42,868 bases of DNA from the NCBI GenBank assembly GCA_019913005.1, contig JAIOHL010000341.1:1-42868 (forward strand). The letters run 5' to 3'. This document shows positions 26,601 through 33,709 of this stretch, in pieces. How positions within the stretch are numbered: the first letter of the stretch is position 1; every line of letters starts with the position of its first letter. Under the pieces are notes generated by a model. That model was not told the origin of the DNA. It saw only the letters and a program-made list of their open reading frames with translations, and searched no databases. Position numbers and translations under genes: made by a program. The DNA comes from Anaerolineae bacterium. Lineage in GTDB: Bacteria; Chloroflexota; Anaerolineae; Aggregatilineales; J027.

Positions 26601-27076
26601 TGCCGGGGATCGAACCTGCATCACGGGGTATCTCCGTCGAGCGCCAGTATTATCTTGCTGATGACCCTGCCCGCCAGCCGATTACGAGCGCCAAAGTGGG
26701 GGATGAAGTGGTGGTCATGCTGACGATTACGGCTTTGCGTTCGCTCAATTACGTGGTGATTGAAGACCCCATTCCGGCTGGTGCAGAAGCGGTTGACCCA
26801 CATCTTTTGACCACGAGTATTGTTGGTCAGCGTCCCCATCTCGAAATAGCTGACCGCGCCGACTGGGGATGGTGGTATTTCTCCCACACCGAATTACGTG
26901 ACGAAAAAGTGGTCTTGTACGCCACCTATCTCGCACCGGGAACCTATACCTACGTGTATCGGCTGCGGCTTGGGTTGCCGGGTGAATTTAATGTGATTCC
27001 CGCAACCGGGCAGGAATTCTATTTCCCGGAGGTCTATGGCCGCAGTCATGGGCTGTTATTTACCATTGAGCCGTAA
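20654..27076 (+). CDS. Alpha-2-macroglobulin family protein with thioester
   Basis: 2140 residues, longer than typical bacterial macroglobulins (about 1500-1650). A signal peptide without a lipobox (LVSLPLALIICTVIFALI) is followed by three Big_5/Ig-like domains (about 35-135, 136-240 and 375-470), each opening like PxxGxxxVxxxxxVxxxFxxPM. An SH3-like segment follows (about 600-660, FWVQDGPLC...LWWKV). MG domains come next, with DRPVYRPGQTVYFRG near 812, then a flexible run of eight Gly (1388-1395), probably the bait region. The A2M core follows (WEPSVVTDENGEAQVSITLP), and then the thioester motif CIEQ at Cys1639-Gln1642. A helical thioester domain (GGWGWFPGD) and receptor-like C-terminus complete it. 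The protein probably traps and covalently binds attacking proteases outside the cell. No penicillin-binding protein 1C gene is adjacent. Confidence 0.93.
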   Translation: MFKRKRVLVSLPLALIICTVIFALIRPNSPQASPPNQAGNIAPKIIETSPENGEELGLQRSVEFTFDRPMNMESGGIFSVDPAIEGGVWEWVDGGRILRFSPPLEGYPTDSDLIFSVFAEDTQHVAMESAYRLHVFTTNSLQVSEVLPGNGAANVSTDTVVTVIFNRPVVPLTSIGYQADLVNPVHIEPETTGTGEWLNTSIYTFKPEQGFIGGTTYTVTIDAGLKTPTDAVLEEDYQFSFSTVKPTFANARVLNAPRVRHTEEQDEAVDRLIAERELFAPFDVPLKPILELSFTQPMNPVTQNGLYIESWDGDRVRMGYSWSIDRRTVRLRTLDPLALDSIFVLVGDDAILRSMTGAELNNDYLRPLRTVPYPDYYRTYPADGERNVDPGGSFSIFFNAPMDADSIADKIKIDPAPEGEIGGYYEEWRNAYFVIFRSLPNVNYAITLEPGMRDIYGNEITTPTEINFATRAYEPSLRLNVPGMMAVYNAYDPTTRLFVSHRNIDTIELQLYRLDLPSLAGVARSNSQPHRDNRADQRLRSWQVPVASPLNVSRDRMVLISPEEVDRGLEDFACQGVAARRLSVDIEARVTNDDPRPLPVQAEASFSSDTVTQYPAGTTFWVQDGPLCAEGYLWWKVKNFEDETEGWIPEGSLSTYFVEPLSDVPLIENGEYKALEPGAYLLYVNSPQSNKRGYPANTHVMIVATVNITFKYSQHEALAWVTNMQTGNPEPNLLVKFYDNKFSVAAFGRTDENGLVLVDLPKLDTYGTLYAVVQTPEHFGFVSNRLIYGIQPGDFNVEMDYQQSNQRLYLYSDRPVYRPGQTVYFRGILRKQDDVLYTLMPGHRTVPIEIYDASNQKIYEERIEVNPQGTFSGEFTLDEEASLGNYRIAVALPSYQEYYNRYTGYYWNLPGLTFNVAEYHAPEYEVRAVPAADEVLMGEMVDVTIDARYFFGGAVSNAQIKWVALGQDYYFNYQGRGRWTFQDFDYDRLDTENYIETTSGVWAEKVSEGEGVTDAEGRFIVRLPAGAANHPGSQVYTIEATVTDESNQPVAGRVRVVVHQGKVYVGVAPDSYLSQAGKTSRFNLITVDWDSQAVADQMVDYRIVERRWTSVLEKDTDGRMAWTWDLEEIEVASGSVTLDADGKGQVEYVPPRGGTYKLYATTRDDVGHEILSSGFMWVSSPEYVSWRQRNDNRVTLIADADTYHPGDTAQILIPSPFQGETLALVTVERDSFLHTEIIHMATNSYVYQLPIEDLYAPNIYVSVMLIKGIDEHTTYAQFRFGMIPLTIDTERLVMDVEVTPVMPEGIETVGPGDTVTLDVKTRDWAGNPVSAEVGIGVTDLSVLGLMSPNSPPLLEYFYSRRGLGIMTASTLTISADDYVQYVTNGRKGGGGGGGGYPGVIEIRQDFVDTPLWEPSVVTDENGEAQVSITLPDNLTTWYIDARAITTDTDGPMLVGQSTADFISTKPLLIRPVTPRFFVVGDELSIGAIVNNNTPREQTVQVELIGTGFDVLNDAALVQTVTIPAQGRQRVDWPIVVLDVSDIDATFTVRNEDSSYTDGSKPLLGQGDERLLPVYRYVAHETVGTAGVLDGPEARRVTETIELPEQADTERGSLRIRLDHTLAGPMLDGLNYLQNYPHQCIEQTVSRFLPNIMTMRALAELNQSNPELKQNLNQQVIFGLQRLYALQHSDGGWGWFPGDASNPLTTAYALIGLSEARNSGFAAVDTSVIERAGDFLYGYIAQQEGSGGLDNLQDWQLNQRTFILYALNRSAYASGLDSVTYAARLTLIYEQRHRLNLDAQAFLMMSMMANDPNDPRLETLKSDFMSAATFAGSASATGIHWEDRPDYYNWTTDTRTTALVLMALAHYDVTNDLLPGAVRWLMTARQADAWETTQETAWSVMSLTDWMLLTRELEADYAFGVDLNGEALLPEDTRVTPDTVRESQRLRVEIEELLWDEANQVVITHGDGPGNLYYTLHLTTFLDVPGIEPASRGISVERQYYLADDPARQPITSAKVGDEVVVMLTITALRSLNYVVIEDPIPAGAEAVDPHLLTTSIVGQRPHLEIADRADWGWWYFSHTELRDEKVVLYATYLAPGTYTYVYRLRLGLPGEFNVIPATGQEFYFPEVYGRSHGLLFTIEP

Positions 27077-27098
27077 AGCGGGATTTCAGTGTTAGTCA

Positions 27099-27146
27099 AA
27101 ATGGGTTGTGCCGGGCAAACATCAAATGTCTGTACACGACCCATTT
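27099..27146 (+). other. Stem-loop after the macroglobulin gene
   Basis: AAATGGGTTGTG (27099-27110) and CACGACCCATTT (27135-27146) pair at 11 of 12 positions around a 24-nt loop, 22 nt past the stop. No T run follows, so it may protect the mRNA end or act as a factor-dependent terminator. Confidence 0.4.
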
Positions 27147-27170
27147 CGTTCCACATTACCCCAGCAGTGT

Positions 27171-27355
27171 TTACTCATAATTCGCCGTAGCAAAAGCATC
27201 CTCTGGTTCGGCGTTGGTTGCATAATCCTTGCCCAATGCTCTTTCGATTTGGGCCATCAAACGATCTGCATTGACCCCTTCTCTATATTTATCTGAATCA
27301 GGTTAATCAAGCCTGTTTGGTTCATGGCAACTTGGGCATCAGATAGCTTTGTCAA
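27171..27355 (-). pseudogene. Decayed coding fragment of unknown family
   Basis: On the minus strand a protein-like stretch (KLSDAQVAMNQTGLINLIQ...) runs to about 27285. It continues in the next frame as VNADRLMAQIERALGKDYA... to TAA at 27171-27173. The join is a GGGG run; one extra G would restore a single 61-residue frame. A TAG stands two codons before the readable start, and no ribosome-binding site is seen, so it looks like the 3' end of a broken gene. Family not recognised. It fills most of the 402-nt gap after the macroglobulin gene; the rest of the gap holds only the two hairpins. Confidence 0.4.
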
Positions 27356-27424
27356 TTGCTATCGGGCGTGCGAAATTGAATTTATATTTTTCACATTTGG
27401 GGATGGTCGAAAGTCTTGGGAAGA

Positions 27425-27455
27425 AAAATCTGCCCCACTAACCGGAGCAGATTTT
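27425..27455 (-). terminator. Rho-independent terminator of the beta-glucan operon
   Basis: AAAATCTGCCCC (27425-27436) and GGAGCAGATTTT (27444-27455) pair at 11 of 12 positions with a 7-nt loop. Reading the minus strand, the stem ends in a T run, 24 nt past the GH16 stop. Confidence 0.85.
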
Positions 27456-27478
27456 GTAGAAAGGACATTCTCGATCAA

Positions 27479-29599
27479 TCAATTAGACGCAAGCTGATAG
27501 ACACGGACATAATCTACCAACAGGGTCTGGGGGAATTCAGTGGTTGTATCTGGGTAGCCGGGCCATCCACCACCTACAGCGACATTGAGCAGTAGGAAGA
27601 AGTCGTGGTCAAATACCCATTCGCGGTTCCGTAGGTCGTTTAATGAAACCGAATTATAGAGATTGCCGTCTACGTACCATCGAATGACATTAACATCCCA
27701 TTCAATGGCATAGACATGGAAATCAGCCGAAAAATCTTCATCTAGACTGTATCCGCCGCCAATACCGCTGGCTCCTGAATAACCCGGCCCATGTACTGTG
27801 CCATGAACGGTGCGGGGTTCGTAGCCGACATTCTCCATGATGTCAATTTCACCCGAATTGGGCCAGCCAACCTCACTAAAATTCGCACCGAGCATCCAGA
27901 AAGCGGGCCAAATGCCTTGCCCATAGGGGATTTTTAGGCGGGCTTCAACCCGACCATAGGTAAACTCGACCTTATCGGCGGTGATGCAGCGGGCGGAGGT
28001 AAAGGCACAGCGTCCATAGTGGCAGGTGTAATCACCGGGGTTTTCGGCACGAGCGATAATCGCAAGATTGCCAGAACCATCCAGTGAGACGTTTTCTACG
28101 CGGTCAGTGTAATACTCCATTTCGCCATTGCCCCAGCCATCCCCGCCAATTTGACATGTCCAATCATCAGCGTTGATGGGGGTGTTGACCTCGCCTTCAA
28201 ATTCATCTGTCCAAACCAGCGTCCATTCCCGTGACTCCCAATTGATATTCTCGTCAATAACGAAAGCGGCACTTGGTTGTTGTGTGAGATAACTCGAGGC
28301 GCTGGTGTTCTCGACCATAAAGAGTTTGACATTATCAATATAGGCCGTGCTGGTTTCGTCGGTAGAGATGAATTCAAAACCGTATCCACCAACTGTGGCT
28401 AGTGGTAATGAAATCCCCTCTGAATTTTGGAACAGATTGAACGGCACAATGATGTACTGCCAACCCTCAGCAACGTTTTCGAATGAGTAAGTCCAAATAT
28501 CAGTGGGGTCGCCTGCCATCAATTCGACAGAGCCATTCGTTGCGCCTGACATCCAAAAGCCAATGGCATTGTAGGCCGACCAATTGAGTTGAATAGCATC
28601 TGAGCCATCGGTGAAGCGATGCTGCATTCCGCCCGTTGCTTCATATTGCACAGCGAGAACATTCGTTACTTCTTCTTGGTTGGGCAGGGCAAGCGCAGTG
28701 GTTGGCAACACCTGACGAATCGCTAAGGCGGAGTTTTCGCCGGGGACAAGGCCGATGGGTTGGTCGGCGTCGTCATAATCGAGCCAGATGCCATTCTCAA
28801 AATCATCCAACATGCCATCGTCGTCGAGTGCGGACATAAATTGATAGACTCCTGAAGCGACAGGTTGGGCGGCAGCCTCATAAAAGATGAGCTTACCGAA
28901 TAGACTGGGATTTTGGTAGGACTGGTCGCTGGTATCAAATACCGACCAAATCAGCTTGCTATCGCGGTTGAATTCCGACGCGGCGTTCAGGTGTACCTGA
29001 AACCCAATTTCGGCTTCATGTTTGGGGGTAATTTCCCAGATGCTGCTCTTCAAGGGGATAGCCACTTCGACGGCCCAACCCTTTTCGGTCGTCATGGCAA
29101 AAATTGTGGCTTCGGCGGATGTACCACGTACCCCGGCGATAATAGCTTCTTCCGGGGGCAAATCGCGGTTGAGGGCGGGAATGGTGATTTGTACTATCCC
29201 ATCAGTAAAACTACGCAGACTCAAATCACCTGTCCCGTTCAGATAAAATTCGATGGAATCTTCGTTCCAATAATTTTCGCCGTGTTCACCGCTGATGATG
29301 TTGCTATCAATGATGTCGCCATACAGATACAAAAATTCGTCGTCAGCGGCAGCCCCAAAGTTGACAGCAGGCCCACCAACCCCACGTTCCAAATAAACGA
29401 GCGGCACACCATCCCAATCTTCGAATTTGCCATCCAGTTCGATATTCACCGGAAATGGCGCGTAATAGGTTTCGCCGAAAACACCATCGGGAGCGAGATT
29501 TCCACCCCCCTGTCCGTAAGTAGCTGTTGGCAGGTGGGCAAAATTGAGCACTGCAAGAAGCAGGCTAGTTATCAAAATTACTGACCATAATCGTTTCAT
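27479..29599 (-). CDS. Secreted GH16 beta-glucanase (laminarinase-like) with two N-terminal binding modules
   Basis: 706 residues. A signal peptide (SVILITSLLLAVLNFAHLPTATYG) is followed by a CBM9/DOMON-like module (about 45-240, beginning IELDGKFEDWDGVP). A CBM11/CIA30-like beta-sandwich follows (about 260-430, DDFENGIWLDYDDAD...YIDNVKLF), then a GH16 catalytic domain to the end. The GH16 signature EIDIME is at 584-589, with Glu584 the predicted nucleophile and Glu589 the acid/base. W.NGEMEYYTDR and PAFWMLG also match laminarinases. The reaction is endo-hydrolysis of beta-1,3(1,4)-glucan outside the cell. Last gene of the lacI-led operon, 21 nt after the GH3 gene. Confidence 0.93.
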   Translation of the reverse strand: MKRLWSVILITSLLLAVLNFAHLPTATYGQGGGNLAPDGVFGETYYAPFPVNIELDGKFEDWDGVPLVYLERGVGGPAVNFGAAADDEFLYLYGDIIDSNIISGEHGENYWNEDSIEFYLNGTGDLSLRSFTDGIVQITIPALNRDLPPEEAIIAGVRGTSAEATIFAMTTEKGWAVEVAIPLKSSIWEITPKHEAEIGFQVHLNAASEFNRDSKLIWSVFDTSDQSYQNPSLFGKLIFYEAAAQPVASGVYQFMSALDDDGMLDDFENGIWLDYDDADQPIGLVPGENSALAIRQVLPTTALALPNQEEVTNVLAVQYEATGGMQHRFTDGSDAIQLNWSAYNAIGFWMSGATNGSVELMAGDPTDIWTYSFENVAEGWQYIIVPFNLFQNSEGISLPLATVGGYGFEFISTDETSTAYIDNVKLFMVENTSASSYLTQQPSAAFVIDENINWESREWTLVWTDEFEGEVNTPINADDWTCQIGGDGWGNGEMEYYTDRVENVSLDGSGNLAIIARAENPGDYTCHYGRCAFTSARCITADKVEFTYGRVEARLKIPYGQGIWPAFWMLGANFSEVGWPNSGEIDIMENVGYEPRTVHGTVHGPGYSGASGIGGGYSLDEDFSADFHVYAIEWDVNVIRWYVDGNLYNSVSLNDLRNREWVFDHDFFLLLNVAVGGGWPGYPDTTTEFPQTLLVDYVRVYQLASN

Positions 29600-29620
29600 T
29601 TTTATGAGGTTTTCCTTTAC

Positions 29621-31423
29621 TTATGTTAGGCCAAAACCAAAAGGAAACAGCGGGTCGGTGATGGGCTGTCCCGCCGATTTTTGGTCGAGTTGCGCCATCG
29701 TGCGCGGCCATGTATAGGCCAATTTCCCAGTGAAGGGATAATCACCAAAAATCACATCTGTAATGCCTGCCCCTTCCGTACCCGGCAGCCATGCCGCCAC
29801 CACTGCGTCCGCTAACGGCAGTTGGGGTGTGATAATCAAGGGTCGCCCTGAAAGCAGGATGAGCACGAGTTTCTGGCAACGAGGACGCACTTTTTCAATC
29901 AAAGCGATTTGTTCGGGGGTAAGTGATAGATCAGGTCGGTCACCAAACCCTTCGGCATAGGGATATTCGCCAATCACCACGATGCCCACTTCGGCTTTGA
30001 GATCAGCGGCTAAATCCCCACTGTCGGTAAAGATAATCTCCGAGGTAGAGCCAATTTGTTCTTGGATCGCCTTGTAAATGGTCGTCCCTAGCGTGAGTTC
30101 CCCATGTGTCCCTTGCCACTCAATTGTCCAGCCGCCGCAGTGCATCCCCAAATCTGTCGCTGCTGCGCCTGCGATGATGATTTCGGTCAAATTCCTAGAG
30201 AGGGGCAGGACATTCCCCTCATTCTTCAGCAGCACGGCGGATTTACGGACTGCCTCACGAGCGACGGCGCGGTGTTCGGCACAGCCGACTTTGGGCATAT
30301 AGGTATCATCCACGATGGGATTTTCAAATAGACCCAATTCAAATTTGGCCCGCAGTATTCGTGTTACAGCATCGTCAATCCGCGCTTCGGAAACATCACC
30401 TTTTTGGACGGCTTCGGCCAGAGTGGTGATGAAGCGCTGATATTCAAACGGCACCATCACCATATCTAACCCCGCGTTGATGGACTGGACGACACAGGTG
30501 TAGAAATCGGCATTCAACTGCTGAATCGCCATCCAGTCGGAAACTAAGAAGCCTTCAAAGCCGAATTCATTTTTGAGTACGTCCGTCAGCAGATAGCGTT
30601 GAGCGTGCATCTTGAGGCCCTGCCACGACGAAAGCGATACCATGATATTGAGTGCCCCTTCAGCAATCGCCGCTTCGTAGGGGCGCAGGTGAATCTGTCG
30701 CAAGGTCGCCTCATCCATGCGGGCGTCACCTTGATCAATTTTGTAGAAGGGGGTTGCGGCCTGCCAATTATTCCCCGGCATCCATTCGAGTGGCTTGGTT
30801 GAATTCCATTTGGCACCACCATCTGCCACAAAATGCTTGACCGACGGCAGCACCCATAACCCTTCGGCATTTGGCTTTTGTAGGCCACGTATCAAGGCCG
30901 TCGCCAGTTCAATTACTACATCGGTGTCTTCGCTGAAACCCTCATAGATGCGCCCCCATCGAATGTCCTGTGGGACGGATACCGCCGGGGCAAATGTCCA
31001 GTGTACGCTGGTTGCTAGGGTCTCTGTCGCGGTAATTTGCCCAATGCGCTCCAATAGGTCAGTGTCGCGGGTCGCGCCTAAACCGACATTATGCGGAAAG
31101 ATGACAGCGCCTTTGACATTGTTGTGCCCATGCACCGCGTCCGCCCCATAAAGAAGTGGAATTGCCAACCGAGTTTGCAAAGCTGCCTCTTGGAAACCAC
31201 GCACCATTTTGGCCCAATGCACCACATCATTTGGATCGGGGTTGCCCCCGCCGCCACTAAGCACCGACCCTATGAAGAATTCGGCGACCTCGGCAGGCGT
31301 CAGGCTATTTTTTTCAACTTGGGTCATCTGACCAATTTTTTCGGGTAGCGTCATCTGAGCAAGTAAAGTGGCGGCGCGTTCCTTAGCAGCAGTGGTCAAG
31401 CTCACGGTTGGCTGAGAAGACAT
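29621..31423 (-). CDS. GH3 family beta-glucosidase, cytoplasmic
   Basis: 600 residues with no signal peptide. The N-terminal (beta/alpha) barrel carries MTLPEKIGQMTQ, LLYGADAVHGHNNV and VKHFVADGG. The predicted nucleophile is Asp296 in GFLVSDWMAI. The C-terminal alpha/beta sandwich begins near VREAVRKSAVLLKNEGNVLPL. AAGGAG lies 5 nt before ATG 31423. This layout matches bacterial exo-beta-glucosidases that release glucose from short beta-glucans. Without a signal peptide it would act on imported oligosaccharides, downstream of the GH16 enzyme and the CUT1 transporter encoded in the same operon. Confidence 0.94.
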   Translation of the reverse strand: MSSQPTVSLTTAAKERAATLLAQMTLPEKIGQMTQVEKNSLTPAEVAEFFIGSVLSGGGGNPDPNDVVHWAKMVRGFQEAALQTRLAIPLLYGADAVHGHNNVKGAVIFPHNVGLGATRDTDLLERIGQITATETLATSVHWTFAPAVSVPQDIRWGRIYEGFSEDTDVVIELATALIRGLQKPNAEGLWVLPSVKHFVADGGAKWNSTKPLEWMPGNNWQAATPFYKIDQGDARMDEATLRQIHLRPYEAAIAEGALNIMVSLSSWQGLKMHAQRYLLTDVLKNEFGFEGFLVSDWMAIQQLNADFYTCVVQSINAGLDMVMVPFEYQRFITTLAEAVQKGDVSEARIDDAVTRILRAKFELGLFENPIVDDTYMPKVGCAEHRAVAREAVRKSAVLLKNEGNVLPLSRNLTEIIIAGAAATDLGMHCGGWTIEWQGTHGELTLGTTIYKAIQEQIGSTSEIIFTDSGDLAADLKAEVGIVVIGEYPYAEGFGDRPDLSLTPEQIALIEKVRPRCQKLVLILLSGRPLIITPQLPLADAVVAAWLPGTEGAGITDVIFGDYPFTGKLAYTWPRTMAQLDQKSAGQPITDPLFPFGFGLT

Positions 31424-31450
31424 ACAAACTCCTTACAATGTTGGGAAGAA

Positions 31451-32530
31451 TTATTTATCAACACCCGTGATAACAATCCCTTGAATAAACACCCGTTGGG
31501 CGATGAAGAAGATGGTCAACGGCAGGATCATTGAAATAGTCGCGGCGGCCAAAATAAGCTGGGGCTCTGTGCGATACAAGCCGTTAAATTCGGTTAGGCC
31601 GACAGTGATGGGGCGCAGGTCGCGGCTGCCCGCCAAATAGATGAGAGGGCCAAAGAAGTCATTCCATGCAAAGAAGAAATGGAATAGAGAGACAGCGGTC
31701 AGCGCAGGAACAGCCTGTGGCAAAATGACGGAGATAAATGTCCGCATAGGGCCAGCCCCGTCAATCTTCGCGGCGTCGTCCAATTCGCGCGGGATAGTCA
31801 TAAAATATTGGCGCAGCAAAAACACATTATACGCATTGCCAAACATCTGCGGCACAATCAGCGGCAACCACGAGCCGCCCCAGTTCAGCACTTTGACAAA
31901 AAAGGCATAGGTCGGCACTAATGTCACCGCTGGAGGCAGGATGATAGTCGAGATCATGACCATAAACAACGCATTGCGGAAGGGGAATTTGAACCTAGCG
32001 AAACCATAGGCCACCAGCGCCGAAGCCACCAGTGTCCCGATCATCGTTACAAAGGCATAGATGAAGGTGTTTTTCAGCAGTTTGAGAAATTCAATGGTCT
32101 CCCACGCTTCTTTATAGTTGCCCCATTGGAACGATGTCTCAAAAACGGGTTCAAGTGCCCGCCAATTGCCTTCCCATTCAATAATGCCCGCCTCAGGGTT
32201 GTTGATGTCAATAAATTGGCTGACCCTTCGCGTCGGCTTGATTAAAGCCCATTTTTGCACGCCGTCATCGGTTGGGACATAAACGACATCGTATTTTTCA
32301 CCTTCATATTCATACTGTAAGGCTTCGGAAGGGATAACAGGGCCTTGGGGGTCAGAGGCTTGATCTTTGGTTTTGAGCGAGGTCATGACGCCATAGCCAA
32401 GTGGCATGGTGTAGATGGATAACACGACCAAAGCAAACAGGGTAATACCCATTTGGATCAGCAGATTGCGGCGTTTACGAGCAGCTTGATAGGACGATAG
32501 AGGTTTTTCTATGTCGGGACGTTTTGCCAT
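31451..32530 (-). CDS. CUT1 sugar ABC transporter permease (MalG-like)
   Basis: 359 residues against the usual 280. The extra length is a loop of about 95 residues between helix 1 and helix 2 (from about residue 52, SLKTKDQASDP...), which should lie outside the membrane. The rest is a normal MalG-type permease ending with the EAA loop DDAAKIDGAGPMRTFISVILPQ and a terminal helix. The ribosome-binding site GAGGAG overlaps the end of the preceding permease gene, so translation is linked. It partners the permease at 32534 to import glucan oligosaccharides; the ATPase is not encoded here and is probably a shared MsmK/UgpC-type protein elsewhere. Confidence 0.92.
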   Translation of the reverse strand: MAKRPDIEKPLSSYQAARKRRNLLIQMGITLFALVVLSIYTMPLGYGVMTSLKTKDQASDPQGPVIPSEALQYEYEGEKYDVVYVPTDDGVQKWALIKPTRRVSQFIDINNPEAGIIEWEGNWRALEPVFETSFQWGNYKEAWETIEFLKLLKNTFIYAFVTMIGTLVASALVAYGFARFKFPFRNALFMVMISTIILPPAVTLVPTYAFFVKVLNWGGSWLPLIVPQMFGNAYNVFLLRQYFMTIPRELDDAAKIDGAGPMRTFISVILPQAVPALTAVSLFHFFFAWNDFFGPLIYLAGSRDLRPITVGLTEFNGLYRTEPQLILAAATISMILPLTIFFIAQRVFIQGIVITGVDK

Positions 32531-32533
32531 GAT

Positions 32534-33529
32534 TTAGTGCTCCTCACTTGAGTAATAGACCCACGAACGCCCTGTTGTAAACAGGAACATTGTGATAATC
32601 AGAGCAACAATGAACAGCATCCATGCCAGTGCCGCACCATAGCCCATGTTTTGGAAGGTGAAAGCCTGTTTATAGAAATAGACCATGTAAAAACGGGTAG
32701 AGCCTTCAGGATAACCGTTACCCTGATTTAAGACCCATGGCACGATGAAATATTGCAGGAGGCCAAGTACGTTCAGGATGAGGTTGTAGAAAATAATTGG
32801 GCTGACCATTGGAATGGTGATTTTCCAAAGTCGGCGACCCCATCCCGCTCCATCAATCTCAGCGGCTTCATAAAGCTCAGTTGGGACACCTTGTAACCCA
32901 GCCAGATTAATCAGTACCGCATTCCCAATACCCCACAATCCGATAAAGGTATAGGCGAAATAGACTAAATTAGGATCATCCAACCAGCGCAGGCCATCAA
33001 CCCCTACGGCATTGATGCCAAACGACTCGATGATTTTATTTAACCAACCCGTTTGAGGATTCAGAACCCGCGACCAAATGACAATCGCTGCGATCAGGGG
33101 CACCATCGTTGGCGCATAAAACAGGGTGCGAAACACATTGCGGGCCAGCAAATGTTTGGAATTGAGCAAGACCGCCAACAGAAACGCCGAAGTCATGCCA
33201 ATTAATAAAGAGACTGTCCCGAAAGTAAATGTGATGCGCAAACCTTCCCACACATTGGAATCATGGAACAACATACGATTCCAATTATCCAATCCAACAA
33301 AACGAGCATCTTCGGGCGCCGAAAGTTTAAAATCATATGTCGAAAAAATAAGCGAGGCGATCATTGGCATTAAGTAAAAAAGCGTAAACCCAATTAACCA
33401 TGGGCTAATGAAGATTAACCCCCAGCGTGCTTCACGGCGCTGCGCTGGCGACATGCTTCTCAATCCCATCTGAAATCTTGATCGGGGTTGTGCCCGTACC
33501 ACACGTGTCCATTTTAGAGAGACGCCCAT
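32534..33529 (-). CDS. CUT1 sugar ABC transporter permease (MalF-like)
   Basis: 331 residues. A basic N-terminus precedes the first helix (GLIFISPWLIGFTLFYLMPMIASL). Six helices follow, with the EAA loop ELYEAAEIDGAGWGRRLWKITIPM at about 230-253 contacting the ATPase. It is 4 nt from the next permease gene. A 180-nt structured spacer separates it from the binding-protein gene upstream. With the proteins encoded at 31451 and 33710 it makes the membrane part of the beta-glucan importer. Confidence 0.93.
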   Translation of the reverse strand: MGVSLKWTRVVRAQPRSRFQMGLRSMSPAQRREARWGLIFISPWLIGFTLFYLMPMIASLIFSTYDFKLSAPEDARFVGLDNWNRMLFHDSNVWEGLRITFTFGTVSLLIGMTSAFLLAVLLNSKHLLARNVFRTLFYAPTMVPLIAAIVIWSRVLNPQTGWLNKIIESFGINAVGVDGLRWLDDPNLVYFAYTFIGLWGIGNAVLINLAGLQGVPTELYEAAEIDGAGWGRRLWKITIPMVSPIIFYNLILNVLGLLQYFIVPWVLNQGNGYPEGSTRFYMVYFYKQAFTFQNMGYGAALAWMLFIVALIITMFLFTTGRSWVYYSSEEH

Positions 33530-33571
33530 CGTCCTAAATCCTTTCTATTTGGCAATTGGCATGAAGGTTGT

Positions 33572-33696
33572 GGCAGACTCTGACCAAATTCGTCAGAATC
33601 TGCCTTACCTTTTGAAGAGAGGTTTATCTCCCCCCCTAGCCCACATGGAGTTAGGAGAGAACCCCTTTCCAAACCTGCCCAGTTTAGAGAGGGGTT
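33572..33696. repeat. Structured intercistronic element with two strong hairpins
   Basis: Hairpin one: GGCAGACTCTGAC (33572-33584) with GTCAGAATCTGCC (33592-33604), 12 of 13 paired, 7-nt loop. Hairpin two: arms 33660-33674 and 33682-33696, 13 of 15 matching, 7-nt loop. A weaker third pairing lies between them (CTCCCCCC side against GGAGAGA side near 33625-33660). It sits between the binding-protein and MalF-like genes, where stem-loops commonly stabilise the upstream mRNA and give the binding protein a higher yield. It also looks like a dispersed palindromic element. Confidence 0.65.
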
Positions 33697-33709
33697 TGGG
33701 ATGAGATAA

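Noticed and set aside
27108-27296. 62-residue plus-strand open frame after the macroglobulin gene
   Set aside because: No ribosome-binding site, and the opposite strand shows a better protein-like remnant.
28913-29584. 223-residue open frame on the plus strand opposite GH16
   Set aside because: It lies fully antisense to a convincing secreted GH16 gene, has no ribosome-binding site and its translation has no family-like pattern.
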